Origin: Lutjanus erythropterus
Taxonomy: Eukaryota; Chordata; Actinopteri; Lutjaniformes; Lutjanidae
Direction of reading: 5' to 3'
Assembly: GCA_020091685.1 (NCBI GenBank)
Contig: CM034613.1
Coordinates: 12,630,772 to 12,694,771 of the forward strand
Length of the DNA: 64,000 nucleotides
Below, piece after piece: positions 1 to 23,704 of the stretch. Each line of letters begins with the position of its first letter. Position 1 is the first letter of the stretch. The notes under the pieces were generated by a model that searched no databases, was not told where the DNA came from, and saw only the letters and a list, made by a program, of their open reading frames with translations. The position numbers and the translations under genes are program-made.

Positions 1-150
1 AACTTAAGATCTGACTATATCTCTTTTACAGGTCCCCCAGTAACATCTTTTAACAATCTTCAATTTTTTATTTATTTATTTTTGTAAATATAGACGAGTT
101 GACGCACATAGCGTATCTAAGAACAGGAACCAGGAAATGAGAAACCTGAG
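1..150 (+). repeat. Interspersed repeat copy A (truncated at window edge)
   Basis: The block resembles 26098-26240 on the same strand and the reverse complement of 2390-2520. Shared landmarks in order are a CTTAAGATNTGACTAT segment, a CCCCCAG(T/C)AACATCTTT segment, GACGAG and TCTAAG(A/T)ACAGGAA. Family unknown; the left end may lie outside the window. Confidence 0.6.
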
Positions 151-1180
151 GAGGTTCCAAAAGTGCCGGGACTTAGCAGGGATCAATCAAATCCACTTTT
201 ACTGAAATAATTTGATTCTGTGCAAACCCAAGAATGTATCTGCAGCAGTGGTTTATAATAATTGTTCTAAAAGCAATTTTTAAAAAAAATGCAAAGCTGT
301 GTAGCTCCTCTGCCTTGTGTCACCTACATCGTAACACTCTCCATCTCCAGTGAAGTATTAGCTACTTTTTTTTCTTTTTAATAGTGTTAATGCCAACATC
401 GTTGATTTAAATGCTGTTTTTGTTCGTTTGAGATTAGAGTAGGAATTTTGGATTTTACAGTGTTACAGTCGTGATGTCAGCGGCGTGTCTCAAACTCGGC
501 TCACTTCTCTGTTGGACAGCATCCACGACACGAGGTTTCAAACCCAACGTTTTCAGAGCTCGCTTTGTTTGTTCACCCTGTGTTTGGTTCACAGCTCGTC
601 TGTCACTGCCGAACACACACTCAGTTTGGTGTTAAGTACTTCCAAATATTTGAATGTATTGAATTTAGTTTACATGTGCTGTCTTACATTTTTGTGAACG
701 AATAAGTCTTAAGGCACAAGAATAGTTGTGTCTCACTGTAAATAATCATTTGGTGTTATTTGGGCTGAAACAGACGTCACATTTTGGACATAAAATGTTC
801 CATCAGATGACAAGCAAGTTTGGATGCTGTTCTCCAAATACTTTTGTGTAAAAAAATAAAAATACAAACATCCAGTAGGTGTCTTGAAAGCATCCCTGCC
901 TAAACCTGTAGTTTTGCTGATAACCAGTTAAGGGCTTGACAGACGGACGGACTGACTGACGGGTTTCATTATTCCTGAATATCAGCGAGCGTTGATGTAC
1001 TGTAGTTTAGGTCGCTTAATCATTTCATTCCAAAATTTGACGCCTGCTCTTAAGAAGTATTTTTGGCATAAAATTAAGCATAATTTGCTGTTCTGAAATC
1101 AAACTAAATAAACCTTTGCTAAGAAAAAAGTACAATCACCTTGGGTACCACTTTAAAATAACTCATACTTAGAAACAGTT
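151..1180. other. Intergenic, no gene recognised
   Basis: AT-rich sequence with only short chance reading frames. A poly(A)-signal hexamer AATAAA sits at 855-860, but nothing coding upstream supports a 3' end here. Confidence 0.4.
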
Positions 1181-1183
1181 TAA

Positions 1184-1672
1184 GGGGTCGACCGTTATTC
1201 TTTTTCAGGGCTGAAACCGATTATTAGTGATTAAGGAAACCAATATTTGGAACTGATATAAATTTGCAATAAAAAGGACAATCTGTGTGTTAAAATTTAG
1301 AATAGCAATCTCCCACAAAAGGCCTTTTAATATGATTAATTAAAATAGAACTTTTCAACATTATCTTAAAACAAAAAGTGCAGGGAACTGCCAGCAGCAT
1401 TTCTTAAAGTTAAATGAAAAGTTTTTTAAAGTAAAAAATGAATAAAATTAGTTAAACCTAAATTTGTACTGAAATTTGTACTGAAATGCCTTAAAGCATA
1501 TGTTTATTTAAAGGAGAACTTTTCAGCATTATTATTATAATTTATGTTATTATTATCATTACTTATATTATATTCTCTGCAGTAGGATTAAAAAGTACAC
1601 AGATTTTGATAAACAAAAACATGCTGAAAATCGAAACCAATAATTGGCCAGGCCAATAATCGGTCGACCCTT
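1184..1672. mobile_element. Non-autonomous DNA transposon with terminal inverted repeats
   Basis: The left end (GGGGTCGACCG) and the right end (CGGTCGACCC) are inverted copies, with further matching CCGATTATT/AATAATCGG just inside. The roughly 490-bp interior is AT-rich and has no transposase frame. A target-site duplication is not clear, so the superfamily is left open. Confidence 0.6.
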
Positions 1673-2389
1673 ACTTTATATGTCACTAATGACTTCATTA
1701 TCGTTAATAAATCATTTAAGAATACATTAAAGTTCTGCTGTTATGCATGAATGGGAAGAACTTAAGCGTTGTCAGATTGTGAGGTCACATTTCAGTGAAG
1801 TAGCCCTTTGGTTAATATACAGTATATACTCACTTTGTTTTTAAAGCTGAGCAGAAACATTTTTATTATTAACAATAAGTCAAGTCAGTACATGGAATGT
1901 GAATAGTGACACATTGTGACAAATAATCACCCAACTCTTCAGTTCCCTTCACATCTATAGAGTGTTTCAGTGCTGTTTAGCTCGTTGTTTTGGTTTAAGG
2001 CCCTGTAACTTTATCTTTCTGGTTTACTCTCACAGCTTTTTTTTATCTGAAAAGCTCTAAAAAACTGATAGTTCACCACATTGCTTGCACTGAACAGCAG
2101 ATAAAACAGAGTTATCGACTATCTGGTGAACACAGCGGAGCATTTAGCAGCTAAAGAAACAGGTATTTCCCATCAGGAGTTGGTGGAGACTCAAACTGAG
2201 CTAAAAGGACGGTGATTATTGGACTTTCATTCATTAAGTGGACATAAACAACTCCAGATGAATGATGATGTTACTCTGTAACTGCTGCATGTATAAATAG
2301 GCAACAGCTTGCTAAGACGATCCCCTCCTCAGTGCTACAATAAGTTGAGTAAATTTGGTACTTGGCTTAAACTCGATCAACTTTTTCCT

Positions 2390-2520
2390 GTTCTTAGATG
2401 TGCTATGATGGATCTATGCGCGAGGCTCGTCTGTGTTGAATAGATTTTGAAGATTGTTCAAAGATGTTGCTGGGGGACGTTTTAAAGTGATATAGTCACA
2501 TCTTAAGTTAGCTAATGTTA
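2390..2520 (-). repeat. Interspersed repeat copy B (inverted)
   Basis: The reverse complement of this block matches 1-150 and 26098-26240 over most of its length. It is bordered on the right by a tract rich in GCTAAC/TTAGCT words (2500-2710), as copy C is on its left, so that tract may belong to the same repeat. Confidence 0.6.
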
Positions 2521-2710
2521 GCAAAATGCTGGCTAACAATTGATAAAGATTAGATAGCTAGTTTTTTTGTTTACATTAGCTAACAGAAATAACTATCCAG
2601 CTAATGATTAATGTACATTAGCTAGATAGTTGGCTAACAGTTTGTTAACATTAGCTATCAGATGTAATTAGCTAGCTAACAGCTGATACAGATTAGCTAG
2701 CTAGTTAGTG
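2500..2710. repeat. Degenerate TAGCTA/GCTAAC low-complexity repeat
   Basis: Words such as TTAGCTAA, GCTAGATAG and GCTAACAG recur many times in about 200 bp on both strands. Similar words occur at 11525-11715 and 26050-26100. It may be the decayed interior or arm of the adjoining interspersed repeat. Confidence 0.5.
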
Positions 2711-3318
2711 AATGTCAGTGCTGTGTTCACAGCTTGTTTCTTTTGCCCCCAAGTGGCCAAAACAGTAAGTTCAAATATTTGTAGGTCATTACAAAGAGGT
2801 TTTCTACTTATATTAAGTTATTAGGCCTGTGATCATGCAAATTAATAAGTAATTTGTCTTTTAATAAGTAATAATTAAAAGACAAAGGATACACTGTAGA
2901 TGAACTAAAGGGATCCCTCACTAAAATGTGGCAACCCAAAACTTAACTTACTTTATGCATTGTAAACACTTCCCGCTGTTTATATAATTAAGTCATTAGT
3001 GACAATTTAGAAAGTTAAGTATGCTTTATTGTGAAAGGGTACTACATTTTTAAATGAGAAAAAATGGATTCAAAAATAAAAAGTTATTGTAAATAATGTT
3101 TTGGAATGAAATGCTTGATTATTTTACTTAAACTGTAATCATGGAGGGTCAGTGATCTTGTGTCTGCTGTTAAAGAGAGAGGGACAACCTCTACTAACTC
3201 AAAATGCTCTTTGCCTTGTAGTGTTGTTAGCCTGATTATTGCAAATGATGTGAATCCAAACTACTTTTCCAAAAATTGTATGAAGTCTTACTGTATTGAT
3301 GCCTCTTTTTGCTTGCAG
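2711..3318. other. Intergenic or intronic, nothing recognised
   Basis: AT-rich sequence with no exon-like frame. If the tentative terminal exon at 3319 is real, this stretch is its upstream intron. Confidence 0.3.
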
Positions 3319-4385
3319 CCTCCACAGAGAGGTTAAAGGTCAGCTGATTCTTTGACTTCCTGATTGAACTGAACTTGGAAATATTCTACTGAAAAGAGAG
3401 GCATTAAAAAAAACTAAATCACTGCCAAAACTACAATGTGAAGACATTATTATACTCAGATAGATTTGTGGGGGTTCTTCGGTCGCTGATAACTAAAAAC
3501 ACATCAACAACAAAGTGATCCTTGTTCTATAGTCATCATTTCAGTGTTTGGAGGAACTGAATGCTTTTTTTTCAATCACAGTCATGTTCTGCAGCTTTTC
3601 TCATCTTTGTCACCTTTTAGAGCATCTTTCCTCTCATTCTTAACGTTTACATGTTCTTCTAAAGTCTCTTTAAAAACGCCGGTTGTTCTGTACGTAAGTC
3701 TTGAACTCGTTCCTGTGTGTTTTTTCCTGTATCTCTGTACCTGTGTGTGTTTGTGACAGTGTAACGATGGTTCCTCTGTCCTTGACTAGTCGTGGTTAGA
3801 GATTAGGAGCTGTTTGGTCCATCAATAATCTCTGTCAGTGATCAGCAGTGTCTTTTCTCTCCACTGTAATGTCCCTCTGATGACGATGATGATGATGAGA
3901 GAGTCTTCTTCACCAGGCTTCCACAGGCTTAGCTTTCTGAAATCATCTTTAATGGTATCGTACCCATTTCCCCCACAGCTTGTACATTTGCTGTCTGTCC
4001 TCACGGGAACGGGATTCGCCTATGAAGAGCAGTTCGATTTCTGCCTGATGAGCTCCTGCTCAGAGCAGAGCATCCTAAGCTTGTGGACTTGTGGAGAGTA
4101 TTTTGCACATATGCCATTGTTTCTTCAGCAGCAGTCTTCAGCTTTTTTGCCTTTTGCCTATAACAATAATTATAATAAACTATAATGCTTGTACATATCA
4201 GATAGTACTTGTTATATTGTATTCTAGTTCTGTTTTTGTTTTTGTTTTTTTTCTTAATTTGACATATTTTGTAGTACTGCTTTTTCATGATTACGTTTGT
4301 CAATCAAACAGATGTGGGATGAAAAGTGGAAGTGTATTGTTTCATTTGTTTTTTAAAATAAAAATATTCCTGATTTGTAGCTCAG
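3319..4385 (+). other. Possible 3'-terminal exon/3' UTR of an unidentified upstream gene
   Basis: A good splice acceptor (pyrimidine run ending TTGCAG at 3318) is followed by stops within 4 to 12 codons in all three frames, so any coding part would be tiny. About 1 kb downstream is AATAAA (4357-4362), followed by a T-rich, GT-containing stretch as expected after a cleavage site. This fits the last exon of a + strand gene whose other exons lie left of the window. I cannot name the gene. The small frames inside, on either strand, look like chance. Confidence 0.3.
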
Positions 4386-4489
4386 TCTCTTGTTTTTTTT
4401 TTTTTTAAATATAGGATCAATATGTTTTTTGTGCGTTTATTTGTAGCTTATATAGCTTCCAGAAAATGGTGGTAAGATTTCAATATATT

Positions 4490-4685
4490 GGATCAAATTA
4501 CATTAAAATGTACACAGTTGCTGAATACAAATTACAGGCCAATTTTGTAATTACAAATGTAATCTGAATACTTTTGGATTACAAATCATTGTCAACACAA
4601 TCAACATTGAGGATATTGCATGTATGCATTATTTATTTTTCGTTATCTGATTACATGTCATCTGTTACTACCCAATGCTGTATAA
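4490..4685. repeat. Fragment of a teleost TAATCTGATTAC-type repeat
   Basis: AT-rich repeat with recurring TTACA/TGTAAT words and a right end reading TACTACCCAATGCTG. This resembles the CCCAACACTG end of a common fish repeat, also seen at 49440-49612. Only a fragment; no target duplication found. Confidence 0.4.
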
Positions 4686-5504
4686 AACGAATTTAACAGT
4701 TTCTTAGTAATGTGTTGCAAGAAGAAATAGAAATTAAGAATAAAATAAAATAATAAAATAAATATAAATTAACACATAGCACATGTATTTCTAGAGAATC
4801 AGATAAATAGATTTAGGTAAAACATTGTGTGACAGTGTGAAACGGTGCATATGATGTTTATGAAGCAGGTCAGTGGTACACAGAGGGACCTCTCTGCTCC
4901 CTCTTTGAATGGGGCCTCTGCTGACACCAGAACTCAAAGAGTACAAGCAAATCAAGAGAGTTCACTTCCACCTACATCCTGTTCTGAGGGAAAAAAGCGA
5001 TATCATCCTATTTTAATTCCAAATGCATTAAGTAAAGTTTCACTCTAAGGAACAAAAAGGAAACAAAATGCAAGGAAAATCTGTTATTACATTAAAATAA
5101 ATAAATGAATAAATAAACATTTAGTAAAAAGACTGTGAAGGTTAAACATTCACTAAAAGCAACATAATACATAGGAGGATATAAAAAGTAAAGGGAGAAC
5201 AGATGATTGATCAACAGTCAATAATTTCATGTTTCAGATATTGTTTGGGTCTTTTCTGTTTTTCAGCTTCACTAGAGAATTGTAATATAGGTCAGTATCA
5301 GTTAGATTTACAATAAAGGTTCGTTTTCTATTGGTTTCTTTCATTTAATGTATGTGAAATTTGCCAAAAAAATACATTTTTGTCCGTGGAGTTATTTTCA
5401 AAATAAACAAATAACACTAGTGTTACTGTTGTTTGAATAAAGTGAGAATAAAAAGTTTGAAGGGGATAAGTTTGCAGTTATATCTATGTTTCACTCTCTT
5501 TAAA

Positions 5505-5525
5505 ATAATAATAATAATAATAATA
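5505..5525. repeat. (AAT)n microsatellite
   Basis: About seven AAT units in an AT-rich stretch. Confidence 0.8.
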
Positions 5526-5575
5526 ACCACACACTGCTTAACAACTTAACCTAAAAGTCTTATCTAACAGACCGT

Positions 5576-5706
5576 TTTCATGGCAGCCATTTTAGCATGA
5601 AAAAGTAAGATAAACACAGGTGTAACTAATGATACTAATTAAGGTTCTGTTCAAAATGTAATACACCTGTGTTTACCCTATTATTTCAATATGGCTGCCA
5701 TGAAAG
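5576..5706. mobile_element. Short MITE-like inverted repeat upstream of klc2
   Basis: The arms start TTTCATGGCAGCCAT on the left and end ATGGCTGCCATGAAA on the right. A second matched block is AAACACAGGTGTA against TACACCTGTGTTT. The element is about 130 bp with no coding capacity. A relative lies in an actn3 intron near 59130-59205. Confidence 0.7.
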
Positions 5707-5829
5707 AAGTACCAGTGACTAACTCTTCAGTGCGACCACTTTAGCTTAGGATAGAGAAAGAAATGTACAAGAAATGCTTAAGCTTTTCAGAAGGACTCAC
5801 AAAACTATGAGAAAACGCAGAGACAGAAG

Positions 5830-6153
5830 GAGCTACGATGGATCAGCAGCTAGCTGTGAGCGGCACTTCGCATACGCGCATGCGCAAGATATTTTCCCGC
5901 CCCCGCGTGACATCATGCAGCAACATGAATTATCTTGGTATTTTACTTCATCTTTGGTTGTGGGATCCTGGGAGAACAGCCATTTTCGCCTCCCAGCTGT
6001 CACATTTGAAGCAACTCTACGATAACATCACTTTCCCCTCCTTTTTGACTGAACAAAAGTTTTTTGTAGGGATGAGCAGCAGTCAGTAACCGCCAGCGCC
6101 GTGGACACGTCTAAGAGCTTTCTGCTGTCCTCCGTTTCCAGCTGACAGTCTGG
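5830..6153 (+). promoter_or_regulatory. klc2: Probable klc2 promoter and first non-coding exon 1a
   Basis: CpG-rich against an AT-rich background. It holds a perfect NRF1-type palindrome GCGCATGCGC (5876-5885), an E2F-like TTTCCCGCC (5893-5901) and a CRE-like GTGACATCA (5907-5915). A strong 5' splice site GG|GTAAGT follows at 6153/6154. The simplest reading is transcription starting around 5.9-6.1 kb, with a non-coding exon ending at 6153 and splicing to the acceptor at 10793 ahead of the klc2 start codon. The start site itself cannot be fixed from sequence. Confidence 0.55.
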
Positions 6154-6339
6154 GTAAGTTAAAATGAAGGAGAAAGTTATTTACTGTTAGGAGCGTGCCA
6201 AAGCGGCTGTTGGTTAACTTACAGACTTCAGCTGAGATTGTAATCGTATTAAACTAAACTGAGTGGTGTGACAGCTATTTTGGTCTGCGCTGTACCGGCC
6301 AAATAACGTGAGAAAGATCGTGTTTAGAAGGGAACCTCA

Positions 6340-6565
6340 GACCCGCGGAAGATCTCGCGATAGTAATCGTTGTAATCTACATCGTGCTCTTTCCCTAATC
6401 CGAACAAGCGTTTGTTTTTCGTTAATACAAGCAGATTTTAACTACAGTGGTGTGACATTATAAGACCTAATACATTTTCACAGTGCGCACAGCGGACGTG
6501 TACAACGCTCGCGAGAGGCGAGAGTATCACAAATCAAGGGTTCCCTTCTAGACGCGACTTAACAG
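6340..6565 (+). promoter_or_regulatory. klc2: Possible alternative klc2 promoter/exon 1b
   Basis: CpG-rich sequence with two TCGCGA cores, in CTCGCGAT (6354-6361) and CTCGCGAG (6508-6515). These resemble the TCTCGCGAGA element of housekeeping promoters. It is followed by a strong donor ACAG|GTGAGG at 6565/6566. A transcript starting here could also splice to 10794. Alternatively it is intron sequence within the CpG-rich zone. Confidence 0.35.
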
Positions 6566-7609
6566 GTGAGGTAAACGTTAGTTCATAGCACTCAGAGCCC
6601 TTCAAAGTAAAACTAACGTTAATTTAACCATTAGTGTCAATTTCTAAGTGACGTTCGCGTTTATTGCTTCGCATAAATTAAATGTATAATCTTAAATGAT
6701 GCTTATTCGATTTTGTTGGACTTACATTTAATAGTATTTTATATTATATAACAGTATTAATTACTGTAGTCGTAAATTGATAGCATGGTTTCGTCCTCCC
6801 TGACAACAAAGAATTAGCTTTTATTTTGAAAAACACATCCGGAAGCAGTTTGTTTTCCTATGTGGAGGCTTGACGTTGTCTGTCTGAGCATCACAACATT
6901 GTCCTGCTGCTTTGTTCGAAGGACAGAAAGCATCGCACTTGTCTTCGATGAAGGTAAAAAATACGGATAAATGATATTTAAATGAGCATAAGGTCGCAGT
7001 TATATAGTTTAAATAGATTTTATAGCGGGCTGTCAAATCAGACGTTAACATCCTCTGCGAGGTCCGTAAATGTGTCATCTGCAGTCACCGCTTGTCTGCG
7101 TTTTTACTTATGAAACAGCACTTTTAAATTTGTTCTTCTTACTTTATTATCAGATCATATGCTACATGGCGTACAGTAATGTAATTTAATGTGTATCGGT
7201 GTGTATTTTGTGTAACATCATGGTGCTCGGGCCTGCACTGTTTACAAACAGTGTACATGTCGGAACCAGACATTTGAACGCATTTGCAGTGAATGACAAT
7301 TATTTAATGAATCATCTGTTTTAGATTTGTCCTTTCTGAGCAGTGAGCTCCATTGTCGGTCACCTTGATTGATCTGCTGCCAAGCCAAACGCTGCCGCCC
7401 CTCCCGGCCACAGGCCTCGACCATCCACCGGCACAATTATTAATTATTTGTGCCTTAAAATAGCCAAATTAAAGATTCAAGGAGAGGTGGTGATATTAGT
7501 TTTGGGATAGCGCTTTTTTTGACGTGTCACAGCTTCCCTTTCTGCGTTTGCAAGCGGTGGAGTTGAAGGGAAATGTGAATATTGGTGCATTGCAGTCAGT
7601 GTGTGAGGC

Positions 7610-7700
7610 GGATGGGAGGGGGGGAGAGGAGGATGGGTGAGAGAGAGAGCTAGACAGACACATATTAGAGAGGGAGGGAGGGAGCAGGAGAGGAGAACAG
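7610..7700 (+). repeat. Purine-rich G-tract
   Basis: Runs such as GGGAGGGGGGGAGAGG and GGGAGGGAGGGAG on the + strand, with interspersed GAGA units. The spacing would allow G-quadruplex formation. It may be regulatory or simple low-complexity sequence. Confidence 0.6.
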
Positions 7701-8329
7701 GTGCACATCCAGCATCAAAGCAGGAAAAGAGAGAAAGTCACGATGTTGCACAATTGGCTCCTCTGTCCTTCTGCTGCTGCGTCGGTTTCATTTACAGCTG
7801 GTCAATATGTGGAGCTGCAGGCCGCATGCTCGTTCAGGAGAAAAAGTGACTATTTACTGGGTCACATCCTTCTTCCTGGATCTGTCTGCAGCTGGGATGT
7901 GTGTGTTGATATACTGATATGTAACTGTCTAGATTCTTCGTTTCCAAACATCAACTTACAGCTTGAATGTTGGTCTTTCCCCAAAGGTACATTAGGAATA
8001 AATTCCGAATTTATCTGTTTGTTCTATCTGCAACGTTTTTATCATTACTCATGACGACCAATGTCATGACTGATTGCTTTTTAGAGACCATATCACCCAC
8101 TGCTTAAAATAAATATCCTGGAAAGGCGTCAATAGTCTAAACGGAATTTTCATCACATGTTGTTGTTTATATATTGAAAAAGTGACAGAAATTACTCAAC
8201 ATCATTTTTGATTAACTTATTTACCAAGCAAACATGCTTGTTTCAGGTTCTCAGGTATGGGGTTTGTCTGCTTTTCAGTTTTTTGTGTTTGTAAGTTAAA
8301 AATCTCTGGGTTTTAGCACTGTTAGGACT

Positions 8330-8540
8330 AGAGCCCGACTGATACTGGATTTTTGGAGCTGAAGAATCACAGTTTTCCCAGTATTTATTTTCTCTCCATC
8401 TTGTTTACTTTTGGTATCTGATGCCTGTCCAAATTGGTCAAAAAGTTTGTGATGTTTGATTTTGTCCGCATTGCCCATCCCTACAATAACAATAAGTAAA
8501 GGAATTCCAATATTGCTTTGTTGGCCGATACTGCATATAT
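8330..8540. mobile_element. Remnant of GAGCCCGACTGATA-type DNA transposon
   Basis: Starts CTAGAGCCCGACTGATACTGG and ends near TTGGCCGATACTGCATAT, as in common fish MITEs with CCGAT-rich ends. No target duplication found, and the ends are decayed. Confidence 0.35.
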
Positions 8541-9336
8541 GTAATGGGTGAGGATGTTTCACAGTTTAACCATAGACGTTATTGTCCAAAATGATGCACA
8601 GTTAATAAAGCAAATGTGAATGGAAAATATTGTGATGCAGGAGATTTTTGAATCCTTTAAATTTGGTTATTAAACGATTGAGTAGGACATACAGTTAATA
8701 CACAAACTTTCTGGTGGTGAACAAACTATGTAATGTCAAATTTTTTTGTATTAGTTTAGATCCTCTTGTGATATTTCATTATGTCATTATCACCTCTGAC
8801 TCAGCCTCTCCTTGAAAATAGCAGATCTGTTGGGTGACAGTGTCTCATTTTAATTGGCTTTACTGGTCACTGGCAGCTGCTGCGTCACAAGGACTCCTCT
8901 TGTCGCAATCTGAATAGGTTTTAACTAAACATATACTATTTACATCGTATCACTTTCTCTCTAAGAATGCAAGGGGCATGTTACACAATAATGAAAGGGG
9001 AAACTACTATTTAGCTGTTGACCTCTTTGAATTTGTAGAGAAAGACAAAAAAAAATGGAACCCTAATGCTTTTTGCAGCAGCCGCTTACTTAGAAATTCT
9101 ACAACTACATTATATTTAATATTTCATAAAGTCTTTCAGCATATTCATTGAATTTAAATGTACTATCATGCAATAAATATGTCTGAGGAACATTATCTTC
9201 ATCCTGCTGCCAGTGTTTCCAGTTTTGTCTTCTTCATTTAGTTTATTTTTTCTGCAATTTTCCTATTGTTTGTGGCGCATACTGTACTCACGTGTGTATG
9301 GAAAGGCATTTCTCATGTGTGCATAGGTGGATAATG

Positions 9337-10363
9337 AAGCTGTCTCTCTGAAACACACTCAGCAGGGACATATTGGATATGAATGCTTCCCTGGAGTGTT
9401 TTATATTAAATCTAGAGAAGGCAGTTCTGAAGAAATTACAGGTGTGAATGCTGGCTGTTTAAAAAAGTTGAACTACATTGCTGTAAACTGCATTGCTGGC
9501 TTGAAAAGTTGACTAATACTAAAAATATATGACAGATTTGAAAGTTGAATGAAAGCCAAAATGTAGCTGAAAGTATGAATGAGTAGTTATGAGTTGAAAA
9601 ACCTTGGGGAATGGGGAATATTTCACAGAAAACACTGAATAGTTAGTAAAGTATGAAAGCTATCAAATACCTGAATGATAACAACCATGTCCTAATTGAG
9701 ATGAATATTTTCTATGTTGAAAAATGTGAAATTAGGTGCCAAAAAGCTATTTCTTTGTTGTTAAGCTGTCTCTCTGAAACACACTCAGCAGAGACATACT
9801 GGATATGAATGCTTCACTAGAGGGTTTTATATTTAAACTAGAGAAGGTAATTTCAGAAGAAATTGTTGGTGGGAGTGCTGGCTGTTGAAAGGCTGAAAAT
9901 AAACTGCATTGCTTGCTTGAAAAGTTGAATAATATCAACAATCTATGAAAGATGTTGCATATTTTGTTTATTGAAGGCTGACACTGACCTGAAGAAGCTG
10001 AAGATGAAGGGTTTTGTAATTGACTTCTATTATAACTAAGCTTGAAAGAAAGGTGAATATTTTGAAAAGTTTTCATGGAATTTGAAAGTTGAATGAAAGC
10101 CAAAATGTATGAAAGTGTGAATGAGTAGTTGAGATTTGAAAACCAGGGAACGGGGAAAATGTCCCCGAAAACATTGAATATTTCAGGAAATATGAAATAT
10201 CAAATGAATGATAGCAACCATCTCCAAAGGAGCTGAATATTTCAATGTTTGAATGACATTTCTATGTTGAAAAATATGGAACTAGGTAGGTGCCAAAAAA
10301 TGCGGCAGAATTTTTTCTTTGTAGAAGAAGATTTGGTTGTGAATGCTGACTCAGCATTCACAA
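9337..10363. repeat. Two-copy direct duplication of a repeat in klc2 intron 1
   Basis: A block starting AAGCTGTCTCTCTGAAACAC occurs at 9339 and again at 9763. Homology continues through TTGGATATGAATGCTTC, CTAGAGAAGG and GAAAGTTGAATGAAAGCC, giving a period of about 425 bp. A perfect 27-bp palindrome (TTGTGAATGCTGA, C, then its complement) closes the block at 10337-10363. This looks like two head-to-tail copies of one interspersed repeat. Confidence 0.6.
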
Positions 10364-10802
10364 TCAACAATAGATTTTTACTTCTTGCCTTTGATGCAAT
10401 TATACCTCTTTTTTTATCATTATAATGAAACCTGAGAGAATGTTTTTGACCCTCCTTTCATTGAGCATCTCTTTATTTCCTCCCACCTCCTGTTTATTGT
10501 ATCATATTTCCATTCTCCCTTTTCTGTCCTCCTACTCCTCCCTGCCCTGTCTTCTTTTCATCCTTTCTTATCTCATCCGTTCTCTCTTTTTGTCTCATCC
10601 ACCTCCACTTGACCTCAGTGACCAGCAGATAAAGGACGTGGTTGCACAGAGCTGCTTGTGTGTAAATTGTGAAAAAGTCGAGCAGGACAGGACAAAGACG
10701 ATGCACACTCGGCACAGACACCTCCCATCCCACTGATGAATTTAAAAAATCACCCTCATTTCTTTTTTCTTTTGTTTTGTAAATTGTCTGCAGTGTGTAT
10801 AA

Positions 10803-23704
<12,902 letters not shown>

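Larger units (their letters stand above)
6566..9326 (+). other. klc2 intron 1 (first part), no coding exon seen
   Basis: Mostly AT-rich. A weak donor-like site AAG|GTAAAA at 6953/6954 could end a third first exon. A G-rich purine stretch lies at 7610-7700. A piece of a GAGCCCGACTGATA-type DNA repeat lies at 8330-8540. Reading frames here lack family resemblance. Confidence 0.4.

Noticed and set aside
1184..1672. Assigning the GGTCGACCG element to hAT or PIF/Harbinger
   Set aside because: The ends are clear but the flanks show no convincing 8-bp or 3-bp target duplication.
5774..6089. Two overlapping 83-codon frames in the promoter
   Set aside because: CpG-rich DNA has few stops. Neither frame resembles a protein, and the region reads as promoter and 5' UTR.
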